This document shows positions 19,819 through 29,524 of a stretch of 64,000 bases of DNA, piece by piece (positions within the stretch are counted from its first letter, which is position 1; every line of letters starts with the position of its first letter). The position numbers and the translations under genes were made by a program. The notes beneath the pieces are model-generated. The model was given only the letters and a program-made list of their open reading frames with translations, did no database searches and was not told where the DNA came from. This DNA comes from Pueribacillus theae (lineage in GTDB: Bacteria > Bacillota > Bacilli > Bacillales > UBA6769): NCBI RefSeq assembly GCF_003097615.1, contig NZ_QCZG01000002.1, positions 62,001 through 126,000 of the forward strand, given 5' to 3'.

Positions 19819-21523
19819 AAGATGACGATTTATTTTTCGATGCAAGCTTAATTAATTCTTTTGCATGCTGTTTCGTTAATTTTGTCATTTCTACTCCAGA
19901 GATCATTCTTGCCACTTCTTTTACTTTTTCATTTTCAGACAATTTCGTAACATGTGTGACGGTCCGATTGTCATTTGTGATTTCTTTTGAAATATAGAGA
20001 TGGCTATCTGCAATTGCGGCAACTTGTGGTAAATGGGTGATGCAAAAAACTTGCGAAGTGATGGATAGTTGTTGAATTTTCTCTGCCATGGCTTGAGCAA
20101 CACGACCGCTAACTCCTGTGTCAACTTCGTCAAAAATAATGGATGTGATTCCTTGCTGGTTGGAAAATATCGTTTTTAGGGCTAGCATGATTCTTGAAAG
20201 TTCCCCTCCAGAGGCCGTTTTTGTTAAGGGCTTTAAGGGTTCGCCTGGGTTTGTCGAAATAAAAAATTCAATTTGATCAATGCCGTTTTTTGAAAAATTT
20301 ACATTGGCTTGATTTGTTTCTAAAGGGGTAAACTGAACGGCAAAGGTTGTTTTATCCATATAAAGTGATTTCAATTCTGCATGAATATGTTCAACGAGTG
20401 AATCTGCAACTTTTTTTCGAATCGCACGGAGGTTTTTTCCTTCTAATTGGAGTGCGGCTGCTGTATCTTTTAGTTCTTTCTCTAATTCACTAATATGTTT
20501 TTCACGGTTGGAGAGTGTTTCAATCTCCTCTTCAATGCCTGCGGCGTATTCAAGAATGCTTTCAATGGAGTCACCATATTTTCTTTTTAGCATATTAATT
20601 TCATTTAAGCGTTCCTCAATCTCATCAAGCCTTGAAGGATTGTATTCAAGATGGTCAAGTTTATCTCTCAACTGGGAAGTTGCGTCTTCCAAAACATAAA
20701 AACTGTTTGTTATGGCTTCATGTATATTTTGGAGTTCCCCGTCAAGCTCTGAAACGCCGTCAAGAAACGCCATCGCATGTCCCACCCAATCAAGTCCTTT
20801 ATTGTCTTGAGACAAGGCTTCATAGGCGCTTCCTATGGACTCGAATAGCTTTTCAAAATTAGACAATTTTGCTTTTTCTTCAGATAGCTGTTCATCTTCA
20901 TTGTTCATGAGATTTGCTTCTGTAATCTCTTTTAGCTGATATTGAATCAAATCGAGACGGTGGGCAATTTTCTGCTCGTTTTCTGATAAATGTTTTCGTT
21001 GCTTATTCAGTTGATTGAATTTATTATAAAGTTTTCTATATTCTTGGAGTGCAGGATAAATAAGCGTTTTCCCATATTCATCAAGAAGCGTAACATGGTT
21101 TTCTGATTGCATTAAATCTTGATGCTCGTGTTGGCCGTGAATATCAATTAGCGTCCCACCAATTTCACGCAAAATACCAAGTGTAACGAGTTTGTTATTA
21201 ATCCGGCAAACGCTTTTTCCGGTGTGTGAAATATTTCTTTGGAGAACGATCATGCCTTCTGACGATTCAATTCCGAGTTCTTCAAGCTTTTTGATCGCCT
21301 TATGCTGCCCATCAACAAAAAATAAGCCTTCAATTTCTGCTTTATTTTCACCGAAGCGAACGTATTCGGAAGAACCCCTTCCGCCTGAAAGCAATTGAAT
21401 GGCATCGATTATGATAGACTTACCTGCTCCTGTTTCCCCAGTTAACACAGTTAGGCCTTTTTCAAAAGACAGTGAGAGCGCCTCAATAATTGCAAAATTT
21501 TTTATCGATAATTCAGCAAGCAT
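19817..21523 (-). CDS. recN: DNA repair protein RecN
   Basis: 568 residues, SMC-like. Walker A GETGAGKS lies at about residues 29-36, a long coiled coil fills the middle (about 150-380), and the ABC signature (TASGGELSR) and Walker B (SIIFDEVDTGVSG) are near the C-terminus. RecN is recruited early to double-strand breaks and holds broken ends. It ends the transcription unit that includes ahrC and yqxC; a 144-bp repeat element separates it from ahrC. Confidence 0.96.
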   Translation of the reverse strand: MLAELSIKNFAIIEALSLSFEKGLTVLTGETGAGKSIIIDAIQLLSGGRGSSEYVRFGENKAEIEGLFFVDGQHKAIKKLEELGIESSEGMIVLQRNISHTGKSVCRINNKLVTLGILREIGGTLIDIHGQHEHQDLMQSENHVTLLDEYGKTLIYPALQEYRKLYNKFNQLNKQRKHLSENEQKIAHRLDLIQYQLKEITEANLMNNEDEQLSEEKAKLSNFEKLFESIGSAYEALSQDNKGLDWVGHAMAFLDGVSELDGELQNIHEAITNSFYVLEDATSQLRDKLDHLEYNPSRLDEIEERLNEINMLKRKYGDSIESILEYAAGIEEEIETLSNREKHISELEKELKDTAAALQLEGKNLRAIRKKVADSLVEHIHAELKSLYMDKTTFAVQFTPLETNQANVNFSKNGIDQIEFFISTNPGEPLKPLTKTASGGELSRIMLALKTIFSNQQGITSIIFDEVDTGVSGRVAQAMAEKIQQLSITSQVFCITHLPQVAAIADSHLYISKEITNDNRTVTHVTKLSENEKVKEVARMISGVEMTKLTKQHAKELIKLASKNKSSS

Positions 21524-21551
21524 TTCTAATCACACCCTTTTTAAAATACGT

Positions 21552-21695
21552 GTTCAAAAAGGAGGACAACGAGAGGCAAGAAGATCGAGGAAGCGTAGCT
21601 CTGAGTAACGCAGCGTATGTTTGTAGGATACGTGAGTAACGGAAGAGCAAGCTGACGAAGAGATTCGCAGCCTATCGTTCCCGGACTTTTTGAAC
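21552..21695. repeat. Intergenic repeat family 2, short copy (MITE-like)
   Basis: 144 bp bounded by GTTCAAAAAG and CTTTTTGAAC, between ahrC and recN. It is the reverse-orientation partner of 11780-11989 and lacks the long copy's extra internal block (its equivalent is only about 12 bases, TATCGTTCCCGG). Confidence 0.85.
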
Positions 21696-21701
21696 ATCCT
21701 C

Positions 21702-22151
21702 TCAAAGCATGCCTAAAAACCGCTTCGTAATGCTTTGGCTCTGTTTTTTGCCCCGGCAAATGATTAAGATTGTATCATCGCCGCTTATCGTTCCCATGAT
21801 TTCTTCCCAATCCAAATTGTCAATTAAAGCAGCGACGGCGTTCGCGTTTCCCGGGAGGGTTTTCAATACAACCAAATTGTCCGCATAATCAATGTTTATA
21901 AAGCTGTCGATTAACGTCCTTTTTAATTTTTGCAGCGGATTAAAACGATTGTCAGCAGGCAAACTGTATTTGTATCTGCCATCCTGCATAGGGACTTTAA
22001 CTAAATGCAACTCTTTAATGTCCCTCGAAACGGTTGCTTGGGTTACATTATAGCCTGCTGCTTTTAAAGCTTCGACAAGTTCATCTTGCGTCTCTATTTC
22101 TCTATTTGTAATAATTTCCCGGATTTTAATATGGCGTTGGCCTTTCGTCAC
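21702..22151 (-). CDS. ahrC: Arginine repressor AhrC/ArgR
   Basis: 149 residues. N-terminal winged helix-turn-helix ([17 protein letters not shown]) and C-terminal arginine-binding, hexamerisation domain ([26 protein letters not shown]). It represses arginine synthesis and activates its breakdown when arginine is plentiful. GTG start at 22151. Located between yqxC and recN, as in B. subtilis. The last residues (ITKRFLGML) end seven bases before a repeat element. Confidence 0.95.
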   Translation of the reverse strand: MTKGQRHIKIREIITNREIETQDELVEALKAAGYNVTQATVSRDIKELHLVKVPMQDGRYKYSLPADNRFNPLQKLKRTLIDSFINIDYADNLVVLKTLPGNANAVAALIDNLDWEEIMGTISGDDTILIICRGKKQSQSITKRFLGML

Positions 22152-22181
22152 TCAACTCACCCCACATTCCGCAACAACATT

Positions 22182-22997
22182 TTATGTTTTCTTTAACTGC
22201 TCATGAGCTTCTGCAACAACCTGCTCCGGATTTAAAGCGTCCAAAACCTCTCCGGTGCCTGTCCATTGCAATAAAAGCAAAAATTCAATATTTCCGTCTC
22301 CCCCCGTTATCGGGGAGTACGTGAGACCGCAAACCGAATAACCGAGCTGCCGGGAAAAGTCAACCATCTCAAGTAGCACACGAATGTGCGTTTTTGCTTC
22401 CCGTACAATTCCCTTCTTGCCGACTTCTTCCCTGCCGGCTTCAAATTGCGGCTTAACCAAGGCTACAACAAATCCTTCTTTCTCAATGATTTCAGTGAGT
22501 CTCGGCAAAATATTTCTCAAGGAGATAAAGGATACATCAATCGTTGCGAAAGCAGGCTTATCCTCTTCAAAGTCTTCCGGTTCCGCGTAACGGAAATTTA
22601 GGCGCTCCATCACAATAACACGTTCATCCTGCCGCAACTTCCAAGCAAGCTGGTTATAGCCAACATCGACGGCATACACTTTATTTGCGCCATTCTGGAG
22701 CATGCAATCAGTAAAGCCTCCGGTTGAGGCGCCAATATCGATGGCAGTTATACCTTTAAGATTTAGTTTAAAGCATTCGATTGCTCTTTCAAGCTTGAGC
22801 CCTCCGCGGCCCACATATTTCATTTTCGATCCTTTCACAGTTATGACAGATTCGGAATCTATTTTCATTCCGGGTTTATCAATCCGTTTTTCGCCGCTGA
22901 AAACGAGCCCTGCCATTACTGCCCTTTTTGCTTGTTCCCTCGTTTCAAAAAATCCTTTCTCAACGAGCAAAAGATCGACTCTTTCTCTCTTATCCAT
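22182..22997 (-). CDS. yqxC: TlyA-family rRNA 2'-O-methyltransferase YqxC
   Basis: 271 residues: an N-terminal S4 RNA-binding domain (about 4-64, RVDLLLVEKGFFETREQAKR) and a Rossmann methyltransferase domain with SAM motif AIDIGASTGGFTDCML (about 81-96). The family includes mycobacterial TlyA, which 2'-O-methylates ribosomal RNA; B. subtilis YqxC is the orthologue by position. It lies four bases after dxs, in the dxs-yqxC-ahrC-recN order. Confidence 0.9.
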   Translation of the reverse strand: MDKRERVDLLLVEKGFFETREQAKRAVMAGLVFSGEKRIDKPGMKIDSESVITVKGSKMKYVGRGGLKLERAIECFKLNLKGITAIDIGASTGGFTDCMLQNGANKVYAVDVGYNQLAWKLRQDERVIVMERLNFRYAEPEDFEEDKPAFATIDVSFISLRNILPRLTEIIEKEGFVVALVKPQFEAGREEVGKKGIVREAKTHIRVLLEMVDFSRQLGYSVCGLTYSPITGGDGNIEFLLLLQWTGTGEVLDALNPEQVVAEAHEQLKKT

Positions 22998-23001
22998 TGG
23001 C

Positions 23002-24885
23002 TTATGCCCTCAGCTGTTTTTGAATTATCATTTTAACATTTTGCACGATGTCGGACTTTGTTAATCCTACTTCTTCAAGGAGCTCCGGCACACTGCCATG
23101 TTCAATGAAACGATCAGGCACTCCCATCCGTTCAATGACTGCATTGAATTTGTGGTCGCTTAAAAACTCCAATACAGCACTTCCAAATCCACCTTGCAGT
23201 GCAGCTTCTTCAACTGTAACGATTGGCAGCCCCTCAGTACCTAATTTCAAAAGCATTGATTCGTCAAGCGGTTTAATGCTTCTGGCATTGATGACACGCG
23301 CATAGATTCCCGTTTTTTTAAGATCCTTTGCAGCTTGCAATACTTCTTGCAAAATGGGCCCAAAAGAGAGAAGAGCAACGTCTGAGCCTTCCGTTAACAC
23401 TTCCCATTCGCCAATCGGAATTTTCTTTAACTCGCCATCCATAGGAACACCGATTCCGTTGCCGCGCGGGTAACGAACAGCGATTGGCCCATCGTGCTGT
23501 GCCGCCGTATAAACCATATGCTGAAGCTCGTTTTCATCTTTCGCCATTAGGATTGTTATATTCGGTACATGGCGCATGAAATTAATATCAAAGACGCCGT
23601 GGTGTGTTTCGCCATCCGCACCGACAAAACCGGCTCGATCAATAGCGAAAAACACATTCAAATTTTGCCTGCATACATCATGGACAAGCTGATCGTAGCC
23701 ACGTTGTAAAAATGTTGAATAAATCGATAAAACAGGTTTCATTTTATCAATTGCAAGTCCAGCAGCCATCGTCACTGCATGCTGTTCTGCAATTCCAACA
23801 TCGAACAGCCGATCAGGGAACTCTTCACCGAATTTTTCAAGTTTGGAACCAATTGTCATCGCCGGCGTAATCACAACGACTCTTTCGTCTTTCCTTGCAA
23901 TTTTTCTTAATGTTTCACTTACTACTTGGCTGTACCCCGGTGCCTTAGCCGGCTGCTTTACGACTTCACCGCTCTCAATTTTATAGGGACCCAACCCGTG
24001 CCAAGTCCCAACTTTGTCGCTTTCAGCAGGAAAGTAGCCTTTCCCTTTTCTCGTTAGGACATGGACAAGAACCGGCCCTTTTGTTTTTTTAGCGTAGCCT
24101 AAGTTTTCATATAGATCGTCTAAATTATGCCCATCAACAGGGCCTAAGTAAGTAAAACCAAGCTCTTCAAAAAACATGCCTGAAACGAGCAAATATTTAA
24201 GGCTATCTTTCACTCTTTCTGCCACGCTGGCGATTTTGCCTCCGAATGCAGGAATTTTTTTCATTAAATATTCAATATCATCTTTCACTTTGTTATATTT
24301 GCCTGCGGTCCGCATACGCCCAAGGATATTGTGCAATGCCCCTACATTAGGCGCAATGGACATTTCATTGTCGTTTAGAACGACGATCAAATTTTTCTTT
24401 TCGTCACCGATATGGTTCAGTGCTTCAAGCGCCATTCCCCCAGTAAGCGCTCCGTCTCCGATGACTGCAACGACATGTTCGTTAGTGCCCCTTAAATCTC
24501 TCGAAATCGCCATTCCCATTGCGGCTGAAAGTGAAGTAGAACTATGCCCTGTTTCCCAAACATCATGTTCGCTCTCGTTTCTCTTCGGAAACCCCGACAA
24601 ACCCTTATACTGTCTTAACGTCTCAAACTGATCTGCTCTTCCTGTTAAAATTTTATGAACGTATGATTGATGTCCAACATCCCAAATAATTTTATCTTTT
24701 GGGCTATCGAACATTTTATGAAGGATGAGCGTTAACTCAACCACCCCTAAATTTGGCCCAAGATGGCCGCCTGTTACCGATAATTTTTTTATGAGAAATG
24801 AACGGATATCTTCGGCTAATGCCGCCAATTCCGCCTGCGAATAATGTTTTATGAACGAGGGATCTTTAATCGTTCTAAGATCCAT
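23002..24885 (-). CDS. dxs: 1-deoxy-D-xylulose-5-phosphate synthase
   Basis: 627 residues, typical length. Thiamine-diphosphate motif [15 protein letters not shown] and the transketolase-like [15 protein letters not shown] are present. It condenses pyruvate and glyceraldehyde-3-phosphate in the first step of the MEP isoprenoid pathway. Directly downstream of oapA (15-base gap) and the OLE RNA, the same order as in Bacillus halodurans. The ATG follows GAAAGAGAGGAATATCA. Confidence 0.96.
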   Translation of the reverse strand: MDLRTIKDPSFIKHYSQAELAALAEDIRSFLIKKLSVTGGHLGPNLGVVELTLILHKMFDSPKDKIIWDVGHQSYVHKILTGRADQFETLRQYKGLSGFPKRNESEHDVWETGHSSTSLSAAMGMAISRDLRGTNEHVVAVIGDGALTGGMALEALNHIGDEKKNLIVVLNDNEMSIAPNVGALHNILGRMRTAGKYNKVKDDIEYLMKKIPAFGGKIASVAERVKDSLKYLLVSGMFFEELGFTYLGPVDGHNLDDLYENLGYAKKTKGPVLVHVLTRKGKGYFPAESDKVGTWHGLGPYKIESGEVVKQPAKAPGYSQVVSETLRKIARKDERVVVITPAMTIGSKLEKFGEEFPDRLFDVGIAEQHAVTMAAGLAIDKMKPVLSIYSTFLQRGYDQLVHDVCRQNLNVFFAIDRAGFVGADGETHHGVFDINFMRHVPNITILMAKDENELQHMVYTAAQHDGPIAVRYPRGNGIGVPMDGELKKIPIGEWEVLTEGSDVALLSFGPILQEVLQAAKDLKKTGIYARVINARSIKPLDESMLLKLGTEGLPIVTVEEAALQGGFGSAVLEFLSDHKFNAVIERMGVPDRFIEHGSVPELLEEVGLTKSDIVQNVKMIIQKQLRA

Positions 24886-24900
24886 TGATATTCCTCTCTT

Positions 24901-25497
24901 TCATTTCAATTTCTGCCTTTTTACGAAGAAAGGGGAAATTTTAATTTTTAATTTTTCTTCTATTAAATATAACAGTCGACCAACCTGAAAGACAACATTC
25001 TTTGAATGAAGAATCGCATACGATTTGCCAAGCGCTTTTCCCCCGACGGTTGCCGCCGCTACAATGCTTGTAAAAACGACAGAGACAATTGCATGGAAAA
25101 TCGTTCCGTCTCCTTGTCCAAATTGAAACACCAACTGCATAACGACAACGGCAGATGCGGTTCCGCTTACAATCCCCGATATATCTCCAATCACGTCATT
25201 GCAAAAGCTCGCAACGCGATCAGCATTTCTGCAGATCAGAATCGCTTGTTTCGCTCCGTGTACTTTTTCCGAAGCCATCGCATGAAATGGTTTTTCTGCT
25301 GCTGCAGTTGCAGCTACACCAATAATATCAAAGATGATACCGATTAACACGATACAAAAAACAATAACCATGCCTGCAGCCCAAGAGACTCCATTTAGCA
25401 TGGCGGTAGATATGATTGAAAAAAGAGCCGCTAACACGAACGTGATAACGGCTATTGCTACACTCCAATTGATTGATTTGTCAAAAGGAAGCTTCAT
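24901..25497 (-). CDS. oapA: OLE-associated protein OapA
   Basis: 198 residues, strongly hydrophobic, with about four membrane segments (about 12-33, 39-62, 108-126, 134-153) and a basic cytosolic tail (KLKIKISPFFVKRQKLK). A conserved-looking polar stretch CRNADRVASFCNDVIGD lies between segments 2 and 3. It sits directly between the OLE RNA and dxs, exactly where OapA (BH2780) lies in B. halodurans; OapA binds OLE RNA and brings it to the membrane. Distant likeness to DUF21 magnesium-transport proteins has been noted for the family. Start ATG follows AAAGGAGTAATT. Confidence 0.88.
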   Translation of the reverse strand: MKLPFDKSINWSVAIAVITFVLAALFSIISTAMLNGVSWAAGMVIVFCIVLIGIIFDIIGVAATAAAEKPFHAMASEKVHGAKQAILICRNADRVASFCNDVIGDISGIVSGTASAVVVMQLVFQFGQGDGTIFHAIVSVVFTSIVAAATVGGKALGKSYAILHSKNVVFQVGRLLYLIEEKLKIKISPFFVKRQKLK

Positions 25498-25559
25498 AAT
25501 TACTCCTTTATGTAAGTAACGAGTGAATGATTATGTAAAAGGAGTAGTCATTTAAAGGG

Positions 25560-26143
25560 TAAAAACTACGGCTTAGGTCCAGTAGGTTTTCCCATACCGC
25601 TGCCGAAGTGTCGCCACTTTGGCGGTTTCCCTTTAAAGCGGTATCAGCGCTGTTGCCAAACGCCGGACTGGATTACCACTTAGTCCGTACTGCAATCCCC
25701 TCTAAATGTCAAATGCGAACAGTCTAGGAGTTTTCCTCAACAACCCTGAACCATTTCCTAGCCTCTTTTGCAATGTTGATTTCATGCGACAGCGAATTTC
25801 CGAAACGACCGGTCCAGTTTCTAGGAAATCGGTACCCGCAATCCCCTCAACATCACTCAAGGCAGGCTACGCTGTTAGCGGGTTGCCCCACAAAACAGGT
25901 TCATACCCCATCCCGTAATAAAACGCTTCGAAGACGTATATTACAAGTATGGGCCTCCACGGAAGCAGGGTCAACGCCCACATGCCTTTGTGGATCGCCC
26001 CGCAACCTTAACTCCCAGCATCGACCCAAGGCTGGGCGCCTCAAGCCGCCACAAGGAACTTCATCGATGTGCCCTTTAGCGGATTTTTAGGCCCGCCTTC
26101 AGAAATGGGAGGCTGACTAGAATACTGCACCACCCCATAAAGT
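25560..26143 (-). ncRNA. ole: OLE RNA (ornate large extremophilic RNA)
   Basis: About 585 bases without a real gene between ispA and oapA, much more G/C-rich than usual spacers and full of complementary segments. Examples on the minus strand: CGCCAAAGTGGCG, CCGGCGTTTGG against the flanking ACTGGACC...GGTCCAGT-like words, and GCGGTAT/ATACCGC. Size, orientation and context (ispA, OLE, oapA, dxs) match the OLE RNA of Bacillus halodurans and other anaerobic or extremophilic Firmicutes. It forms a membrane ribonucleoprotein with OapA and other partners and is linked to tolerance of cold, short-chain alcohols and Mg2+. The 5' end is set from a promoter at 26150-26179; the 3' end is approximate. Small ORFs inside it are chance. 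Confidence 0.9.
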
Positions 26144-26149
26144 AATAAT

Positions 26150-26179
26150 ATTATACCACGATTACCAATTAATTGTCAC
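26150..26179 (-). promoter_or_regulatory. Promoter of the OLE RNA
   Basis: On the minus strand GTGACA (26179-26174) and a perfect TATAAT (26155-26150) with an upstream TGG (extended -10) are 18 bases apart. It overlaps the ispA stop region and would start RNA at about 26143, so OLE and the genes after it can be made independently of ispA. Confidence 0.7.
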
Positions 26180-27071
26180 GATGAATGATATACATTGAAA
26201 TTGTTTCGAGCTGTTCATGCTTCACATTCGCTTTATATAAAAATTTAATCGCTTTATCGACATGCTCGTTCAGTTTTTTCTTTGCTCCATCAACTGTTAA
26301 AAGACTTGGATAGGTGCTTTTTTCATTTTCAAAATCACTCCCGACAGGCTTGCCGATTTTTTCGACGTCTCCTTCAATGTCAAGAATGTCATCCCGTATT
26401 TGGAAAGCAATACCAAGATGGTATGCAAACTGCTCCAAATGGTTCATTTGCTCTTCATTTGCCCTGGCCAAAATTGCACCGGCCAGCACTGAATAGATAA
26501 ATAATTTCCCTGTTTTATTAACGTGTATATGTTCCAGTTCTTCCACTGTCAGGTTGGGGTTATTCTCCGCAATCAAGTCTTCTGTCTGCCCGCCAACCAT
26601 TCCTTCCGCGCCTGCCGCTTGGGCCAATTGTTTAATTAATTCTACTTTCATCTGGCTTGTAATTTCAGGATCGTCAAGCGATGCGATCATTTCAAAGCTG
26701 TATGTCAAAAGAGCGTCCCCTGCAAGAATCGCGTTTGCTTCGCCGAAAACCTTATGATTCGTCGGTTTTCCTCTTCGGAGATCGTCATTATCCATAGCCG
26801 GCAAGTCATCATGGATTAACGAATACGTGTGAAGCATTTCAACCGCGCAGGCAAGCGGAATGCCTTTTTCACTATTTTGTCCAAACGCTTCAAGTGTTGC
26901 GAGAAGCATGATCGGCCTTAAGCGTTTTCCTCCCGCTTCAAGGGAGTAATTCATCGCATCAATTAACACTTTCGGCCCGTTTAATTTAGAAATTTCTATA
27001 CGAAGCTGTTCATCAATCTTTGCTTTTGCCTGTTTTAAATAAGGAATGATATGTGAGTTCGTTAATGTCAT
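26169..27071 (-). CDS. ispA: Farnesyl diphosphate synthase
   Basis: 300 residues. First Asp-rich motif DDLPAMDNDDLRRG (about 87-100) and second DDILDIEGD are present, with GGKRLRP before them. It makes farnesyl diphosphate from IPP and DMAPP. The ATG overlaps the xseB stop (ATGA). Followed by the OLE RNA. The C-terminus (EQLETISMYIIHRDN) ends in the OLE promoter region. Confidence 0.95.
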   Translation of the reverse strand: MTLTNSHIIPYLKQAKAKIDEQLRIEISKLNGPKVLIDAMNYSLEAGGKRLRPIMLLATLEAFGQNSEKGIPLACAVEMLHTYSLIHDDLPAMDNDDLRRGKPTNHKVFGEANAILAGDALLTYSFEMIASLDDPEITSQMKVELIKQLAQAAGAEGMVGGQTEDLIAENNPNLTVEELEHIHVNKTGKLFIYSVLAGAILARANEEQMNHLEQFAYHLGIAFQIRDDILDIEGDVEKIGKPVGSDFENEKSTYPSLLTVDGAKKKLNEHVDKAIKFLYKANVKHEQLETISMYIIHRDN

Positions 27072-27313
27072 TCTTCCTCCTGAATTGTAAAAGGCATAAT
27101 TTCTCCTTCTTCGTCGATCATTTGATCAATTTTTTCCTCTACTGCTTTTAATTTATCATGGCAGCTTTTCGATAGTTTCATACCTTTTTGGAATAAATGA
27201 ATGGCCTCTTCCAATGCAACATCCCCATTTTCAAGCTGCTCAACGATCGTTTCAAGCTCTTCCATTTCTTCTTCAAATGATGGCTGTTTTTCGGTATCTA
27301 AATCATGGCTCAT
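27068..27313 (-). CDS. xseB: Exodeoxyribonuclease VII small subunit
   Basis: 81 residues from the ATG at 27313, behind GGAGGAATCAAAAA; a longer reading from 27358 overlaps xseA too far. Helical protein with the family core FEEEMEELETIVEQLENGDVALEEAI...LFQKGMKL. It binds XseA to form exonuclease VII. Start lies 11 bases inside the xseA 3' end and its stop overlaps the ispA start. Confidence 0.95.
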   Translation of the reverse strand: MSHDLDTEKQPSFEEEMEELETIVEQLENGDVALEEAIHLFQKGMKLSKSCHDKLKAVEEKIDQMIDEEGEIMPFTIQEEE

Positions 27314-28655
27314 TTTTTGATTCCTCCAATCCCCAGACATGGCAATCGAGCAACCCATCTTTTACATTGACCTGGATCATGTCACCTGGATTCACATCGT
27401 ATACAGACTTCACAACAACGTCATCCTTTGTTACAAGGCTGTACCCTCTATCCATCACTTTCAAAGGGCTCAACGCATCCAGTTTTGAAATGCTTTGCTG
27501 ATAAAGCATTTTTTTTCGATTGGTCAATTGCTGCATTTCCCGAGCTAATCTTTTCGTTAATTGTTTGCGTCTCTCTTTCCCTTGGATAATTAATTTTTCC
27601 GGGTGATGGCGATGAATGGATTTATTTATGTTTCTCCATTGTTCATATTTTTGATTAAGCTGCAGTTTTGCCTCTCTTGTTAAACGTTCAATTAAACGGT
27701 CCAGCTCTTGATTCTTTTGCCGTATTAATTGAGCAGGATAACGGAAGGCATACGATTTTTGCAAGCGGGCCAGCTTCTCTCTTTCGGCATCTAGCCTTGC
27801 GGCAATCGCTCGTATTAGCCTCGCTTTCCGCTCGTTCACACGCTCATTTAATTCTAAAACGTGCGGCACCGCTAATTCCGCGGCTGCGGTCGGGGTAGCG
27901 GCTCTTACATCCGCAGCAAAGTCCGCAATCGTCACATCGGTTTCGTGCCCGACAGCTGATATAATTGGAATTTCTGAATGAAAAATACTTCTGGCTACAA
28001 TCTCTTCATTGAAGGGCCATAAATCTTCAATCGAACCTCCACCTCTACCTACAATGAGAACATCGTGCATGCGAAGTTCATTCGCCTGTTTAATCGCTTT
28101 TGCAATCGATTCGGAAGCCAATTCGCCTTGTACATAGACAGGAAAAAGCGTAATTCTCGCCAATGGATAACGCCGTTTTATCGTTGTGAAAATATCGCGT
28201 ACCGCAGCACCTGTCTTTGAGGTGACAACACCGATTTCAACCGGAAAAACAGGAAGCGGCTTTTTTCTTTCACTCGAAAAAATTCCTTCACGCTCCAGCT
28301 TTTTCTTTAATTCTTCAAAAGCGAGAAATAAGTTTCCGATCCCATCAGGCTGCATTTCTTTCGCATATAGCTGGTATTGGCCATATGGCTCATAAACTGT
28401 CACTTCGCCGCGTACCAGCACCTTCATCCCATTTTCCGGCCGAAACGCCAATTTGCTGTTATGGCTGGAAAACATAACAGATTGTATTCTTGATCGTTCA
28501 TCTTTCAAAGTAAAATACATATGTCCTCTGGAATGCAGTTTAACATTGGACAATTCCCCTCTAACCCATACATCGTTCAAGACAGTATCGCGATCAAACT
28601 GTCTTTTTATATAGCGGGTAAGCGCGGTTATCGATAGATAACGATCTTGCTCCAT
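27303..28655 (-). CDS. xseA: Exodeoxyribonuclease VII large subunit
   Basis: 450 residues from the ATG at 28655, eight bases after AAAGGCGAG; a GTG at 28664 overlapping the folD stop is possible but sits on the ribosome site. N-terminal OB-fold domain (about 1-105), catalytic domain with VGRGGGSIEDLWPFN and HETDVTIADFAAD, then a long coiled-coil region (about 270-400). Exonuclease VII degrades single-stranded DNA from both ends. Confidence 0.95.
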   Translation of the reverse strand: MEQDRYLSITALTRYIKRQFDRDTVLNDVWVRGELSNVKLHSRGHMYFTLKDERSRIQSVMFSSHNSKLAFRPENGMKVLVRGEVTVYEPYGQYQLYAKEMQPDGIGNLFLAFEELKKKLEREGIFSSERKKPLPVFPVEIGVVTSKTGAAVRDIFTTIKRRYPLARITLFPVYVQGELASESIAKAIKQANELRMHDVLIVGRGGGSIEDLWPFNEEIVARSIFHSEIPIISAVGHETDVTIADFAADVRAATPTAAAELAVPHVLELNERVNERKARLIRAIAARLDAEREKLARLQKSYAFRYPAQLIRQKNQELDRLIERLTREAKLQLNQKYEQWRNINKSIHRHHPEKLIIQGKERRKQLTKRLAREMQQLTNRKKMLYQQSISKLDALSPLKVMDRGYSLVTKDDVVVKSVYDVNPGDMIQVNVKDGLLDCHVWGLEESKNEP

Positions 28656-28660
28656 ATACG

Positions 28661-29524
28661 TCACTCGCCTTTATTCAGGCGAAACCTTTTTGCGGAAAGG
28701 ATCGTATTATGTAATAGCATTGTAATCGTCATTGGCCCCACCCCGCCGGGAACTGGTGTAATGTATGCGGCTTTTTCCTTTGCTTCTTCAAAGTTGACGT
28801 CCCCTGTTAATTTCCCATTTTCTAAACGATGAATGCCGACGTCGATTACCGTTGCACCGTCTTTAATATGCTCCCCGTTAATGAGATGGGCTTTTCCGAC
28901 GGCCGCAATCAATATATCTGCTTGTGTTGTGATTTCTTTTAGGTTTCTTGTACGGGAGTGGCAATACGTTACGGTCGCATTTTCGTTTAAAAATAATTGC
29001 CCGACAGGCTTTCCTACAATATTGCTGCGTCCAACGACAACAACATGCTTGCCTTCAATCTCAATTTGTTCTGACTTGACCATTTCTAAAATCCCGTGTG
29101 GTGTGCATGGCAAAAAGGTTTCTTGCCCTGTCATCATACGTCCGATACTAATCGGGTGGAAGCCATCAACATCTTTTTCAGGTGATATGGTGTCGATAAC
29201 AGCCTGCTCATTGATTTGAGCTGGGAGTGGAAGCTGAACAAGGATCCCATCGATCGTATCGTCTGCATTAAGTTCCCTGATTTTAGCAAGCAGTTCTTCT
29301 TCTGATGTTTCTTCAGGCATTTCAATGAGAAGCGAATGGATGCCGACTTCCTGGCAGGCCTTTTGTTTTCCTCTAACATAGGTTTGGGATGCCGGGTCGG
29401 TTCCAACAATAATAACTGCCAAACCAGGCGTGACATCTTTTTCTTTTAATGCCTCAACTGCTTTTTTCATCTCTTCTTTTTTTCTCTGTGACAGTTCTTT
29501 TCCGCTAATCAATTGTGCAGTCAT
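28661..29524 (-). CDS. folD: FolD bifunctional methylenetetrahydrofolate dehydrogenase/cyclohydrolase
   Basis: 287 residues. Catalytic-site stretch YVRGKQKACQEVGI with its lysine, NADP-binding VVVGRSNIVGKPVGQLF and signature PVPGGVGPMT are all seen. It interconverts 5,10-methylene-, methenyl- and 10-formyl-tetrahydrofolate. The ATG overlaps the nusB stop by four bases (ATGA). Confidence 0.97.
   Translation of the reverse strand: MTAQLISGKELSQRKKEEMKKAVEALKEKDVTPGLAVIIVGTDPASQTYVRGKQKACQEVGIHSLLIEMPEETSEEELLAKIRELNADDTIDGILVQLPLPAQINEQAVIDTISPEKDVDGFHPISIGRMMTGQETFLPCTPHGILEMVKSEQIEIEGKHVVVVGRSNIVGKPVGQLFLNENATVTYCHSRTRNLKEITTQADILIAAVGKAHLINGEHIKDGATVIDVGIHRLENGKLTGDVNFEEAKEKAAYITPVPGGVGPMTITMLLHNTILSAKRFRLNKGE

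Noticed and set aside
25706-26090. Two plus-strand ORFs inside the OLE RNA region
   Set aside because: They are antisense to a structured RNA, lack ribosome sites and show low-complexity Pro/Ser-rich translations; they are by-products of the G/C-rich RNA sequence.
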